Positions 8,512-17,293 are shown, counted from the stretch's first letter. The stretch: DNA of 64,000 nucleotides from Flavobacterium sp. (GCF_029945805.1 NZ_JAQSDH010000033.1:1-64000), one strand, 5' to 3'. Numbers and translations are program-made. Notes: generated by a model from the sequence alone, not told the origin.

Positions 8512-9327
8512 ATGACACTATCGGTTATTTTTAGTACTTATAATTCGGAAGAATGGCTTGAAAAAACCATTATAGGTTTTAGCGTGCAAACCTTTAAAGA
8601 TTTTGAAATTATCATTGCCGATGATGGTTCCAGAGATGCAACACGCGAATTAGTTGACCGATTAAGAAAAGAAATTTCGATTCCGATCATTCACGTTTGG
8701 CAAGAAGACAACGGTTTCCAGAAATCACAAATCTTGAATAAAGCTATCTTAGCATCCACTTCCGATTATTTAATTTTTACTGATGGCGACTGCATTCCGA
8801 GAGAAGATTTTGTAGAAGTGCACATGAAGTATAGGGAAGAAGGCTATTTCCTTTCGGGCGGTTATTTTAAATTGCCGATGGCTATTTCAAAAGCAATTAC
8901 CAAAGAAGATATTGTTTCACAGAATTGTTTCGATTTAAAATGGTTAAAATCCCAAGGATTAAATTCTAGCGGAAAAAACATAAAATTTATTGCCTCTGGA
9001 ATTTCAGCCAAAATTCTAAATTTCATTACACCAACTAATGCATCTTGGAATGGTCACAATTCATCGGGTTGGAAAAAAGATTTGGTTGCCGCTAACGGTT
9101 TCAACCAAGAAATGCAATATGGCGGGCAAGATCGTGAATTGGGTGAACGATTATTTAATAAAGGTTTGAAATCCAAACAAATAAGATACTCAGCTATCTG
9201 CGTTCATTTAGATCATAAACGCGGTTATGTCAATAAAGAAACATGGAAGAAAAATTACGATATCAGAGCAAATACACGAAAAAACAAAGTGGTAAAAACG
9301 CCAATTGGAATAGAATCTAATTTTTAA
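8512..9327 (+). CDS. Family 2 glycosyltransferase (second of a tandem pair)
   Basis: A 271-residue paralogue of the preceding gene. Shared blocks include STYNSEEWL, ADDGS, FTDGDCIPR, EGYFLSGGYFKLPM (GFFLSGGYFKLPM in the first copy), SWNGHNSSG and the C-terminal DRE-x-GERLFN. The region between the catalytic and acceptor halves (around residues 150-185) differs most, which suggests different acceptor or donor use after duplication. It is 25 bases downstream of copy one and 12 bases upstream of a GT4 gene on the same strand, so all three probably serve the same glycan. Confidence 0.9.
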   Translation: MTLSVIFSTYNSEEWLEKTIIGFSVQTFKDFEIIIADDGSRDATRELVDRLRKEISIPIIHVWQEDNGFQKSQILNKAILASTSDYLIFTDGDCIPREDFVEVHMKYREEGYFLSGGYFKLPMAISKAITKEDIVSQNCFDLKWLKSQGLNSSGKNIKFIASGISAKILNFITPTNASWNGHNSSGWKKDLVAANGFNQEMQYGGQDRELGERLFNKGLKSKQIRYSAICVHLDHKRGYVNKETWKKNYDIRANTRKNKVVKTPIGIESNF

Positions 9328-9339
9328 CAAAGAATCCTT

Positions 9340-10452
9340 ATGCGCATTTGTATCACTCGTTCTAGCAGAAATGCTTACTCTGAAACTTTCATTCGCGATC
9401 AAATTGAAGGATTTTCAAAATTGGCCGACGTTTATACAATTTACAGCGGACGCCTTCCTGAAAAACAAGAAGATGGAAAACCTTTGAATTCAGGACCATT
9501 CAGGCTGATGCATAAAATTGTGAAGGGAATAGTTGGAAGAAATAATTTTTTCGGCGATTATGGCGTAAAAAAATACCTAAAAGACAATAAAATTGAAGTT
9601 GTTTTAGCAAATTACGGGATGCCTGCCGCACATATGGTATCCGTTTGTAAATCGTTAAATATCCCATTGCTGGTTATTTTTCATGGTCATGATGCCACTG
9701 ATAAAAAATTGCTTAAAGAATATTATAATAAATATCAAAAACTTTTTAACTATGCTTCTTTTCTACTGCCAGTTTCAGAAGATTTAAAAAGTGGATTGAT
9801 TGCGATTGGTGCCACTCCTGAAAAAATTAAGGTAATTCCGTGTGGTGTTGATATAACTAAGTTTAAACCTGGAATAAATAGTCCTAAAAGTAACTTTATT
9901 GCGGTTGGTCGTTTTACAGAAAAGAAAGGTCCTTTGCACACAATTGGTGCATTTTATAAGGTTTTGAAGCTGTATCCGAAAACTAAATTAATTATGGTTG
10001 GTGGAAAATCAAGTCTTTTTGAAAAATGTGAAAATCTGGTTAAAAAATTGAATATAAGTGATTCAGTAATTTTTACAGGAATTTTAAATTCAGATGAAAT
10101 AGCTGATTTAATGCGGAGTTCCCTTGCTTTTGTTCAGCATTCTATAACTGCTCCAAATGGTGATACAGAAGGAACTCCTGTTGGAGTCCTTGAAGCAAGT
10201 GCTTCTGGACTTCCAGTTGTAAGTACTCTTCATGGTGGAATAAAAGAAGCGGTACTTCACGGAAAAACAGGTTTTTTAGTAGAAGAAAAGGATGAAAATG
10301 GTATGGCTGAGTTTATGATTCAACTTTTAGAAAACCCTGAAATGGCAAAAGATATGGGAATCAATGGTAGAAATCATATTGTTGAAAATTATTATCAAGA
10401 AAATCAGATAAAAAAAATCTATGAACTTGCTAAAGAGGCAATAGGTTCATAG
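9340..10452 (+). CDS. Family 4 glycosyltransferase (WcaL-like)
   Basis: A GT-B enzyme of 370 residues with two Rossmann-like domains. The first contains the FHGHD motif; the second begins at VIPCGVDITKFKPG and VGRFTEKKGP, and carries the donor-binding motif EGTPVGVLEASASGLPVV with the paired Glu residues of retaining GT4 enzymes. The arrangement resembles colanic-acid glycosyltransferases such as WcaL. The start is the ATG at 9340, 12 bases after the previous gene, indicating one transcript. It ends 23 bases before the convergent dapD; no terminator hairpin was recognised in that gap. Confidence 0.9.
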   Translation: MRICITRSSRNAYSETFIRDQIEGFSKLADVYTIYSGRLPEKQEDGKPLNSGPFRLMHKIVKGIVGRNNFFGDYGVKKYLKDNKIEVVLANYGMPAAHMVSVCKSLNIPLLVIFHGHDATDKKLLKEYYNKYQKLFNYASFLLPVSEDLKSGLIAIGATPEKIKVIPCGVDITKFKPGINSPKSNFIAVGRFTEKKGPLHTIGAFYKVLKLYPKTKLIMVGGKSSLFEKCENLVKKLNISDSVIFTGILNSDEIADLMRSSLAFVQHSITAPNGDTEGTPVGVLEASASGLPVVSTLHGGIKEAVLHGKTGFLVEEKDENGMAEFMIQLLENPEMAKDMGINGRNHIVENYYQENQIKKIYELAKEAIGS

Positions 10453-10475
10453 ATTTTTCTACGTTTTTATTTGGA

Positions 10476-11291
10476 TTAAACCGCTACATCATATTCTCTC
10501 AAAGCGTCGTTAAGTGATGTTTTCAAATCGGTAGAAGGTTTTCTGGTTCCAATGATTAACGCACATGGCACTTGAAAATCGCCAGCAGCAAATTTCTTAG
10601 TATAACTTCCCGGAATAACCACAGAACGAGCTGGAACAAATCCTTTGTATTCTATGGGTTCGTCACCAGTTACATCAATGATTTTTGTTGATGCCGTCAG
10701 ACAAACATTGGCACCAAGGACAGCTTCTTTTTCAACACGAACGCCTTCTACCACAATGCAACGCGAACCGATAAAAGCACCATCTTCAATAATAACTGGA
10801 GCCGCTTGCAATGGTTCTAGAACGCCGCCAATTCCAACGCCGCCAGACAAGTGAACATTTTTGCCGATCTGAGCACAACTTCCCACCGTTGCCCACGTAT
10901 CCACCATAGTTCCTTCATCTACATAAGCACCAATATTTACATAGCTCGGCATTAAAATTACACCTTTTGAAATATAAGCACCGTAACGTGCTGTTGCTGG
11001 CGGAACTACACGAATACCTTTTTCGGCGTATCCTGTTTTTAGCAACATTTTGTCGTGGTATTCAAAAATTCCAGCTCCCCAAGTTTCCATTTTCTGAATT
11101 GGAAAATACATAACTACCGCTTTTTTTACCCATTCGTTTACCTGCCAACCAGTAGAAGTTGGTTCAGCAACGCGCAAAGTGCCAGCGTCAAGTAATGCTA
11201 TAACGTCACGAATGGTTTTTAGCGTCGTTTCCTCTTTCAATAATTCTCGATTTTCCCAAGCTTTTTCTATAATGGATTGTATGTTGTTCAT
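10476..11291 (-). CDS. dapD: 2,3,4,5-tetrahydropyridine-2,6-dicarboxylate N-succinyltransferase
   Basis: This enzyme of 271 residues succinylates tetrahydrodipicolinate in the lysine and meso-diaminopimelate pathway, using succinyl-CoA. The C-terminal two thirds is a left-handed beta-helix made of hexapeptide repeats (for example VNIGAYVDEGTMVDTWATVG and the IGSRCIVVEG region). A helical N-terminal domain (MNNIQSIIEKAW) precedes it. The frame extends to a TTG at 11312, but the extension overlaps an exact TATCTTTG promoter box, so the ATG at 11291 is chosen; it gives the usual family length. The gene stands alone. Confidence 0.96.
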   Translation of the reverse strand: MNNIQSIIEKAWENRELLKEETTLKTIRDVIALLDAGTLRVAEPTSTGWQVNEWVKKAVVMYFPIQKMETWGAGIFEYHDKMLLKTGYAEKGIRVVPPATARYGAYISKGVILMPSYVNIGAYVDEGTMVDTWATVGSCAQIGKNVHLSGGVGIGGVLEPLQAAPVIIEDGAFIGSRCIVVEGVRVEKEAVLGANVCLTASTKIIDVTGDEPIEYKGFVPARSVVIPGSYTKKFAAGDFQVPCALIIGTRKPSTDLKTSLNDALREYDVAV

Positions 11292-11309
11292 GATTTTTTT
11301 GAATTTTAG

Positions 11310-11317
11310 CAAAGATA
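11310..11317 (-). promoter_or_regulatory. -7 box TATCTTTG for dapD
   Basis: Exact TAnnTTTG match on the minus strand, 19 bases before the dapD ATG. It also argues against a TTG start at 11312. Confidence 0.55.
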
Positions 11318-11378
11318 CCTTTTTTAGATCATTAGTAAAATTGAAAGTTATTTAACTTTAACTTATGAATTGATTTAA

Positions 11379-11386
11379 TATTTTTG
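11379..11386 (+). promoter_or_regulatory. -7 box TATTTTTG for the NlpE-META lipoprotein gene
   Basis: Exact TAnnTTTG match 19 bases before the ATG at 11406, divergent from the dapD promoter. Confidence 0.5.
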
Positions 11387-11405
11387 GTCAACTTATTTAA
11401 TCTCC

Positions 11406-12278
11406 ATGAAAAAATTTACTTTAGTACTTCTTATAATCCTAGTAGTCAGTTGTCAAAAACAAGGGACTAACGATAAAAAAGTAGTTATAAACGACATGCA
11501 TAACGCTAAAAATTCTTTGGATTATGTTGGAATCTATAAGGGAATTTTACCTTGTATCGATTGTAGTGGTTTACAAACCGAAATCGCAATAAATGAAAAT
11601 TCCACCTTTTGTATTAAAACAAAATACGATGGAAAAGGCGATAAAGTATTTATGCAGAAAGGAAATTTTACTTGGAATAAGCAAGGGAATATAATAATTT
11701 TAAATGGTGTGAATGGGGCTAATCAATATTTTGTTGGAGAACAAACTTTGACTCAGCTTGATGTTTATGGTAAAAAAAGTACCGGAAGTTTTGCTGACGA
11801 TTACATATTATCAAAACAGCCTACCGATACATCAGCTATTGAAACGGTAGAAGATCACAATAAAGTAACAGTCGATTTGAACAGTCGAATTGCAACTACA
11901 ACAGTGATCCAAAAAGTCAATCCTGCTGTTGGAAAATATACATTGTCAGAAACCAAATGGAAATTAATTTCACTTAACAAAGAAAAAGTAAGGCAAAAAG
12001 GTAAAGATGTTTATTACTTAAAACTTAAATCAAAGGACGGAAGATTTGTAGCTTTATCTGGTTGTAATACTATAATAGGGTATTATGCCATGCCATCAGC
12101 AACCACTTTATCATTTTTAGGAATTACTTCAACTAAGATGGATTGCGCCGATATAGTGTTGGAAAGTCACTTTTTTACTATGCTGGCAGAAACCAATAGC
12201 TATAAATTGGATAATAAAACGTTGAAATTGTATCGAAATGGTAAGATATTGGCAGAATTCAATGCCTTTACGGAATAA
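11406..12278 (+). CDS. Lipoprotein with NlpE-like and META domains
   Basis: A predicted lipoprotein of 290 residues: the signal peptide ends in VVSC with Cys16 as the lipidated residue. Residues about 38-130 resemble the N-terminal domain of NlpE (YVGIYKGILPCIDCSGL, with Cys50-x2-Cys53, as in the copper-resistance/adhesion-sensing NlpE). Residues about 185-285 form a META/HslJ domain (LSETKWKLISL, ALSGCNTIIGYY, TKMDCAD). A low-complexity linker joins them. NlpE signals envelope stress in E. coli, but no Cpx-type partner is visible here. A second META lipoprotein follows 113 bases downstream. The domain calls are good; the role in the envelope is inferred. Confidence 0.87.
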   Translation: MKKFTLVLLIILVVSCQKQGTNDKKVVINDMHNAKNSLDYVGIYKGILPCIDCSGLQTEIAINENSTFCIKTKYDGKGDKVFMQKGNFTWNKQGNIIILNGVNGANQYFVGEQTLTQLDVYGKKSTGSFADDYILSKQPTDTSAIETVEDHNKVTVDLNSRIATTTVIQKVNPAVGKYTLSETKWKLISLNKEKVRQKGKDVYYLKLKSKDGRFVALSGCNTIIGYYAMPSATTLSFLGITSTKMDCADIVLESHFFTMLAETNSYKLDNKTLKLYRNGKILAEFNAFTE

Positions 12279-12357
12279 AATAATCGGTAAGAAAATAAAG
12301 CATGCTATTATATAAGCAATAGTAAAAATTGTATAATTTTTTAAAAAGTACTTACTT

Positions 12358-12365
12358 TACTTTTG
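12358..12365 (+). promoter_or_regulatory. -7 box TACTTTTG for the second META lipoprotein
   Basis: Exact TAnnTTTG match 26 bases before the ATG at 12392, so this gene probably has its own transcript. Confidence 0.5.
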
Positions 12366-12391
12366 CCCCATATAACCTATAAAACTTTATT

Positions 12392-12991
12392 ATGAAAAAC
12401 ATTTATTTTACGATTGCGATTTTATTTCTTGGTTTCGTTAGTTGCAAAAACAACGATACCACTACTGAAAGTTCAGATACGTTTATTGATTCTACTGCCA
12501 TTCAACAAGATAGCATTACTGCAAAAGATACGCTAAGTTATGTTTCAGATACGGTTTCAACACAAGTTGATTCTTCTGATGCTAAATCCAATGTTAAATT
12601 ACCAAACAAAATTTCGGAAACAACTACAGTTATCTCAGGAGAAAAAGGAAAATTTCCCTTAGCAGAAACTAAATGGGAACTGGTTGAATTAAACGGAAAG
12701 ACTGTAGCGAAAACTACTAAACGTGATTATTTTATCAATTTTGATTCTAAGAGCGGTACGTTTAAGGCTTTTGTCGGTTGTAATAAAATCTCTGGAAATT
12801 ATTTTATGAAATCAACTACTAAATTAGGATTTACTAATGTTATTTCTACAAGAATGGCTTGTGAAAACATGGATGTTGAAAGAAATTTTTTCAATAATCT
12901 ACAAAAAACAGATAATTATATGATAGAGGGTAAAATGCTCCATCTTCACATGGGTAAAAAAGCAATAGCAAAATTTGAAGCTATCAAATAA
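12392..12991 (+). CDS. META domain lipoprotein
   Basis: A predicted lipoprotein of 199 residues with the lipobox FVSC at Cys18. A Ser/Thr/Asp-rich linker (about residues 20-85) is followed by one META/HslJ domain with LAETKWELVELNG, AFVGCNKISGNYF and TRMACENM. HslJ-type proteins are envelope stress proteins of unclear biochemical role. It shares the META half, but not the NlpE half, with the upstream gene, so it may be a partial duplication. A Rho-independent terminator at 13010-13032 ends the transcript. Confidence 0.87.
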   Translation: MKNIYFTIAILFLGFVSCKNNDTTTESSDTFIDSTAIQQDSITAKDTLSYVSDTVSTQVDSSDAKSNVKLPNKISETTTVISGEKGKFPLAETKWELVELNGKTVAKTTKRDYFINFDSKSGTFKAFVGCNKISGNYFMKSTTKLGFTNVISTRMACENMDVERNFFNNLQKTDNYMIEGKMLHLHMGKKAIAKFEAIK

Positions 12992-13009
12992 ACGAGTATT
13001 TATTTAGAC

Positions 13010-13032
13010 AATCCTTGTACATCACAAGGATT
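13010..13032 (+). terminator. Rho-independent terminator after the META lipoprotein gene
   Basis: A 9-bp perfect stem (aatccttgt at 13010-13018 with acaaggatt at 13024-13032), a 5-base loop, then a run of T. Confidence 0.85.
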
Positions 13033-13051
13033 TTTTTTTAAAATCTTTAAG

Positions 13052-13059
13052 TATCTTTG
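13052..13059 (+). promoter_or_regulatory. -7 box TATCTTTG for ruvX
   Basis: Exact TAnnTTTG match 51 bases before the ruvX ATG, directly after the preceding terminator, so ruvX begins a new transcript. Confidence 0.5.
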
Positions 13060-13110
13060 TCACTAAATCTTATAAAGTCGAACTGTACAAAGTAAAAATA
13101 ATCATTCAAG

Positions 13111-13527
13111 ATGCCAAGAATCCTTGCTATAGATTACGGATTTAAACGAACGGGAATTGCTGTTACCGATGAATTGCAAATTATTGCTTCGGGCTTAACT
13201 ACGGTGCCATCAACTACCACGATCACATTTTTAAAAGAGTATTTTTCAAAAGAAACGGTCGCAAAGGTTTTAATTGGTGAACCAAAACAAATGAATGGAA
13301 CACCTTCTGAAAGTACAGCAGTAATCGAAAAATTTGTAGCGGATTTTAAAATGGCTTTTCCAAAAATGCCTATTGACAGAGTGGACGAACGATTTACTTC
13401 AAAAATGGCTCGTCAGACGATGATTGACAGTGGACTCAAAAAGAAACAACGCCAAAATAAAGGATTGATTGACGAAATTGCAGCAACAATTTTGCTTCAA
13501 GATTATTTGACCCGAAAAATGATTTAA
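13111..13527 (+). CDS. ruvX: Putative pre-16S rRNA nuclease / Holliday junction resolvase family (YqgF)
   Basis: A cytoplasmic RNase H-fold protein of 138 residues. The N-terminal ILAIDYGFKRTGIAV has the catalytic Asp of the family, and PIDRVDERFTS supplies the next acidic cluster; a conserved DE-x2-A (IDEIAA) lies near the C-terminus. YqgF/RuvX proteins process the 5' end of 16S rRNA in E. coli and were earlier thought to be Holliday junction resolvases. Length is normal. It is 31 bases upstream of def on the same strand, though def also has a -7 box. Confidence 0.94.
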   Translation: MPRILAIDYGFKRTGIAVTDELQIIASGLTTVPSTTTITFLKEYFSKETVAKVLIGEPKQMNGTPSESTAVIEKFVADFKMAFPKMPIDRVDERFTSKMARQTMIDSGLKKKQRQNKGLIDEIAATILLQDYLTRKMI

Positions 13528-13533
13528 TTTCCT

Positions 13534-13541
13534 TATTTTTG
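13534..13541 (+). promoter_or_regulatory. -7 box TATTTTTG for def
   Basis: Exact TAnnTTTG match 17 bases before the def ATG, in the spacer after ruvX. Confidence 0.5.
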
Positions 13542-13558
13542 CAAAAAAAAATTCAGAA

Positions 13559-14146
13559 ATGATTATTCCTATTTACGGTTATGGCGAACCTGTTTTGCGA
13601 CAAGTGGCAACGGAAATCACTCCCGATCACCCGAATCTAAAAGAGATCATCACCAATATGTATGATACAATGTACAATGCTTATGGCGTAGGATTGGCCG
13701 CACCACAAGTTGGTATGGCAATCCGATTATTTGTTATAGATACAGAACCTTTCAGCGATAGCGATAATTTATCAAAAGAAGAGCAGGCGCAGTTGAAAAA
13801 CTTCAAAAAAACATTCATGAATGCCAAAATGCTTGCCGAAGATGGCGATGAATGGGGATTTAATGAAGGTTGTTTAAGTATTCCTGATGTTCGCGAAGAC
13901 GTGGTCAGAAACGAAAGAATTACAATTGAATATTGTGAAGAAGATTTCGTTAGAAAAACAGAAATTTTTGATGGTTTGATTGCCAGAGTTATACAGCACG
14001 AATACGATCATATACAAGGAGTTTTGTTTACCGATAAAATTTCGATGCTGAAAAAAACATTAATCAAAAAGAAACTGCAAAACATCATGGATGGTAAAGC
14101 TTTTCCTGATTACCGAATGAAATTTGCCAATAAAAAAGGAAGGTAG
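13559..14146 (+). CDS. def: Peptide deformylase
   Basis: This metallo-enzyme of 195 residues removes the formyl group from nascent proteins. All three signature motifs are intact: GVGLAAPQVG (about 43-52), EGCLSIP with metal-ligand Cys105, and QHEYDH with His147, catalytic Glu148 and His151. A 14-residue insertion between motifs one and two (EPFSDSDNLSKEEQ) is the length variation common in Bacteroidota. The ATG at 13559 is the only sensible start. It sits in a ruvX-def-DUF5606-mazG order on one strand. Confidence 0.97.
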   Translation: MIIPIYGYGEPVLRQVATEITPDHPNLKEIITNMYDTMYNAYGVGLAAPQVGMAIRLFVIDTEPFSDSDNLSKEEQAQLKNFKKTFMNAKMLAEDGDEWGFNEGCLSIPDVREDVVRNERITIEYCEEDFVRKTEIFDGLIARVIQHEYDHIQGVLFTDKISMLKKTLIKKKLQNIMDGKAFPDYRMKFANKKGR

Positions 14147-14231
14147 TTTTTAGTAACAATTTCAAAAAGCAATAACAATCTAAATAATACTGCTTTTTAA
14201 AATTGATATTGATATTGATTTTTGAAATATA

Positions 14232-14239
14232 TATATTTG
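14232..14239 (+). promoter_or_regulatory. -7 box TATATTTG for the DUF5606 gene
   Basis: Exact TAnnTTTG match 21 bases before the ATG at 14261. Confidence 0.5.
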
Positions 14240-14260
14240 TCCCATAAATTATACTAAAAT

Positions 14261-14773
14261 ATGAATGTAGAAAAAATATTAGCCATTGCCGGAAAACCAG
14301 GCTTATTCGAATTAAAAGTCCAAACGCGCTCCGGCTTTTTAGCAGAATCATTATTAGATGGAAAAAAAATCACAGTGGGATTGAGAAGTAATGTTAGTTT
14401 ACTTTCTGAAATTTCAATGTACACTTATACTGAAGAAAAACCATTAGTTGAAATCATGAGAGCAATTGCTGTCAAAGAAAATGAAGGACCGACTGCTGTT
14501 TCTCATAAAGATGATAATGTTAAGTTAATCGCTTACTTCAAAGAAATTTTACCCGATTATGATGAAGACAGAGTATATGCTTCTGACATCAAAAAATTAT
14601 TGAACTGGTATAATATTCTTCAAGCAAAGGGATTGGTTTCTAAAGAAGAACCAAAAGTAGAAAGCGCCGAAGAAGTAAAAGAACAAGTGGTAAAAGAAGT
14701 TAAGACTAAAGAAACTAAAGAACCAAAGGAAGTAAAAGAAAAGAAAGAAGCTAAGCCGAAAGCTAAAAAATAG
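14261..14773 (+). CDS. DUF5606 family protein of unknown function
   Basis: A soluble protein of 170 residues with no signal peptide. The first 125 residues (MNVEKILAIAGKPGLFELK to about NILQAKGLV) match the DUF5606 family found across Bacteroidota next to def and mazG. The remaining 45 residues are a low-complexity tail rich in Lys and Glu that ends in Lys-Ala-Lys-Lys, suggesting nucleic acid or ribosome contact; this is only an inference. No catalytic motif is apparent. It is followed by a terminator at 14797-14826. Confidence 0.85.
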   Translation: MNVEKILAIAGKPGLFELKVQTRSGFLAESLLDGKKITVGLRSNVSLLSEISMYTYTEEKPLVEIMRAIAVKENEGPTAVSHKDDNVKLIAYFKEILPDYDEDRVYASDIKKLLNWYNILQAKGLVSKEEPKVESAEEVKEQVVKEVKTKETKEPKEVKEKKEAKPKAKK

Positions 14774-14796
14774 TTAATTACTTTCTAATAAATATA

Positions 14797-14826
14797 AATC
14801 CTATTGCTGATTTCAGCGATAGGATT
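14797..14826 (+). terminator. Rho-independent terminator after the DUF5606 gene
   Basis: A 13-base stem with one non-Watson-Crick pair (14797-14809 with 14814-14826), a 4-base loop, and a following T run. Confidence 0.85.
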
Positions 14827-14841
14827 TTTTTATTTTTACGA

Positions 14842-14867
14842 TGTCACCCTGAGCGCAGTCGAAGGGC
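14842..14867 (-). repeat. Dispersed palindromic repeat, core CTTCGACTGCGCTCAGGG
   Basis: A minus-strand copy of the repeat clustered at 57.2-57.9 kb, ending in TGACA. It lies between the DUF5606 terminator and mazG. Such a short copy in a spacer suggests an insertion or a remnant. Confidence 0.85.
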
Positions 14868-14898
14868 TTTTCTCTAAAGTTAACCTTACACTTTCAAT

Positions 14899-15672
14899 AT
14901 GAACAAACGTCAACAGCAACTCGATGCTTTCTGCAGACTACTAGATATTATGGACGATTTGCGTGAAAAATGTCCTTGGGATAAAAAGCAAACGCTTGAA
15001 AGTCTTCGTCATCTTACCATTGAAGAAACTTACGAATTAGGCGATGCCATTCTAGATAATAATCTGCAGGAAATCAAAAAAGAATTAGGTGATTTGTTGT
15101 TGCACATTGTTTTTTATGCCAAAATCGGAAGCGAAACCAACGATTTTGATATGGCGGATGTGTGTAACGAAATCTGCGATAAATTGATTCACCGTCACCC
15201 CCATATTTACGGCGATGTTGTCGTTGCAGATGAAGAAGAAGTAAAGCAAAACTGGGAAAAGCTCAAACTCAAAGAAGGAAAGAAATCGGTATTAGAAGGC
15301 GTTCCGAAAAGTTTACCAGCATTAGTAAAAGCAAGCCGAATTCAAGACAAAGTAAAAGGAGTTGGGTTTGATTGGGAAGAATCGCATCAGGTTTGGGATA
15401 AAGTCCAAGAAGAATTACAAGAACTGCAAGTTGAGGTTGAGGCGGGTGATCAAGATAAAATAGAAGCAGAATTTGGAGATGTATTATTCTCCATGATTAA
15501 TTATGCCCGATTTCTAAAGGTAAATCCGGAAGACGCTTTGGAACGCACTAATAAAAAATTCATCAAACGATTTATGTATTTAGAAAGTAAAGCCAGCGAA
15601 CTCGGAAAGCCATTAATGGATATGACGCTAGCAGAGATGGACGTTTTTTGGAACGAAGCGAAGAAATTATAG
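14899..15672 (+). CDS. mazG: Nucleoside triphosphate pyrophosphohydrolase MazG
   Basis: A cytoplasmic house-cleaning enzyme of 257 residues that hydrolyses (d)NTPs to the monophosphate and pyrophosphate. It has the duplicated all-alpha MazG fold. The first unit carries TIEETYEL and KKELGDLLLHIVF (the EExxE and ExxD metal-site pattern); the second carries KVQEELQEL and EAEFGDVLFSMINY. Length matches E. coli MazG. No strong promoter box is visible just before the ATG; the sequence upstream is occupied by a dispersed repeat. Confidence 0.96.
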   Translation: MNKRQQQLDAFCRLLDIMDDLREKCPWDKKQTLESLRHLTIEETYELGDAILDNNLQEIKKELGDLLLHIVFYAKIGSETNDFDMADVCNEICDKLIHRHPHIYGDVVVADEEEVKQNWEKLKLKEGKKSVLEGVPKSLPALVKASRIQDKVKGVGFDWEESHQVWDKVQEELQELQVEVEAGDQDKIEAEFGDVLFSMINYARFLKVNPEDALERTNKKFIKRFMYLESKASELGKPLMDMTLAEMDVFWNEAKKL

Positions 15673-15768
15673 AAAGTAGTTAGCACTAAGTAGATTCGCA
15701 GATTTTCAGATATTTAGGTAGTAGATTTTTCTATTGTCTGAAAATCTAAAATTTAACATCTATTTCCA

Positions 15769-15776
15769 TATATTTG
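15769..15776 (+). promoter_or_regulatory. -7 box TATATTTG for the APC permease
   Basis: Exact TAnnTTTG match 28 bases before the ATG at 15805. Confidence 0.5.
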
Positions 15777-15804
15777 AAAGCAACTAATCAACTTAAACCA
15801 ATTT

Positions 15805-17286
15805 ATGTCTGAAGAAACTACTACGTCAGTTCACCCAGAAGGCTCGGGTCACCATTTACAACGCTCCTTAGGATTAATCGATGCTACAAGTATTGTCGCC
15901 GGTTCTATGATAGGTTCCGGAATCTTTATCGTAACCGTTTATATGGCGCGCGATTTAGGTTCGGCTGCATGGATTTTAATTACTTGGGTAATCACAGGAT
16001 TATTAACAATGTCAGCTGCTTTGAGTTATGGCGAATTAGCTGGAATGATGCCAACTGCCGGAGGACAATTTGTTTACATCCAAAGAGCCTACGGGAAACT
16101 GGCTTCTTTTCTTTATGGTTGGACGGTTTTTACTGTAATTCAAACGGGAGTTATTGCAGCGGTGGCGGTTACTTTTGCTAATTATACCGCAGTATTTTTT
16201 CCGATTTTGCAAGATGAAATTTTCAAGGTTGGCGATTTTTTTGTCTTTAAAAACAGCCAAATTTTAGCAATGTTTAGTATCATATTGCTAACTTATATTA
16301 ATACAAAAGGTGTAAAAAGTGGAAAAGTAATTCAATTGGTTTTTACATCGGCTAAGCTAATTGCGTTGTTTGCTTTAATTGCTTTCGGATTGTATATTGG
16401 ATTTCATACCGATACTTTTTCGAATAACTTTACAAATACATGGGAAGCCAGTAAAACGGTTTTAGACGAAACCACAAAAACGGTAACTGTAACTAAATTA
16501 ACCGGAATTGCTTTGGCTGGAGCGATTGGTGCCACAATCATCAACTCTTTGTTTTCAAGTGATGCGTGGAATAATGTAACCTTTATTGCAGGAGAAATTA
16601 AAGATCCAAAAAAGAATATTCCAAGAAGTTTATTTCTAGGAACTTTGATTGTTACGGTAATTTATATTTTGGCAAATATTGCTTATTTGGCACTTTTACC
16701 TTTAAACGGAGCTTTAGATGGGTCGGTTACAGATAACGGGATTATGTTTGCGGCCCAAGATAGAGTAGGTACCGCTGCAGCCAATATGATCATGGGGAAT
16801 GTTGGTGTTTTTGCAATGGCCGCATTAATTATGATTTCCACTTTTGGATGTAACAGCGGATTGATTTTATCTGGAGGAAGATTATTTTACGCCATGGCGA
16901 AAGACAGTCTGTTCTTCAAACAAGCAGGAGAATTAAATAAACATGATGTTCCAGCGAAAGCGCTTTGGATGCAATGCATTTGGGCTTGTGTACTTTGTTC
17001 TTCTGGAAAATATGGTGCTTTGTTAACTTATGCAACTTTCGCCTCATTGCTGTTTTACATCTTAACTATTTACGGAATTTTTATCCTTCGAAAAAAAGAA
17101 CCCAATGCAGAAAGACCCTATAAAGCTTTTGGATATCCTTTAATTCCCGCTTTATATATTATTGTAACAACATTAATTTGTATTGCTTTACTTATTAATG
17201 ATACATTGAGCACTGGTTTAGGACTCGGAATTGTAGCATTAGGAATTCCAGTTTATTATCTGTTTCTAAATAAAAATGAGAAATAA
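15805..17286 (+). CDS. APC family amino acid permease
   Basis: A 493-residue inner-membrane transporter with about 12 hydrophobic helices. The first helix carries the unwound substrate motif GSMIGSGIFIV (near residue 35), typical of the APC superfamily, and the LSYGELAGMMPTAGGQFVYI segment is also characteristic. A longer hydrophilic insert (about residues 210-235) follows the sixth helix region. It probably imports or exchanges amino acids; the substrate is unknown. The gene forms its own unit with an upstream -7 box and a bidirectional terminator after it. Confidence 0.92.
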   Translation: MSEETTTSVHPEGSGHHLQRSLGLIDATSIVAGSMIGSGIFIVTVYMARDLGSAAWILITWVITGLLTMSAALSYGELAGMMPTAGGQFVYIQRAYGKLASFLYGWTVFTVIQTGVIAAVAVTFANYTAVFFPILQDEIFKVGDFFVFKNSQILAMFSIILLTYINTKGVKSGKVIQLVFTSAKLIALFALIAFGLYIGFHTDTFSNNFTNTWEASKTVLDETTKTVTVTKLTGIALAGAIGATIINSLFSSDAWNNVTFIAGEIKDPKKNIPRSLFLGTLIVTVIYILANIAYLALLPLNGALDGSVTDNGIMFAAQDRVGTAAANMIMGNVGVFAMAALIMISTFGCNSGLILSGGRLFYAMAKDSLFFKQAGELNKHDVPAKALWMQCIWACVLCSSGKYGALLTYATFASLLFYILTIYGIFILRKKEPNAERPYKAFGYPLIPALYIIVTTLICIALLINDTLSTGLGLGIVALGIPVYYLFLNKNEK

Positions 17287-17293
17287 AAAAAAG

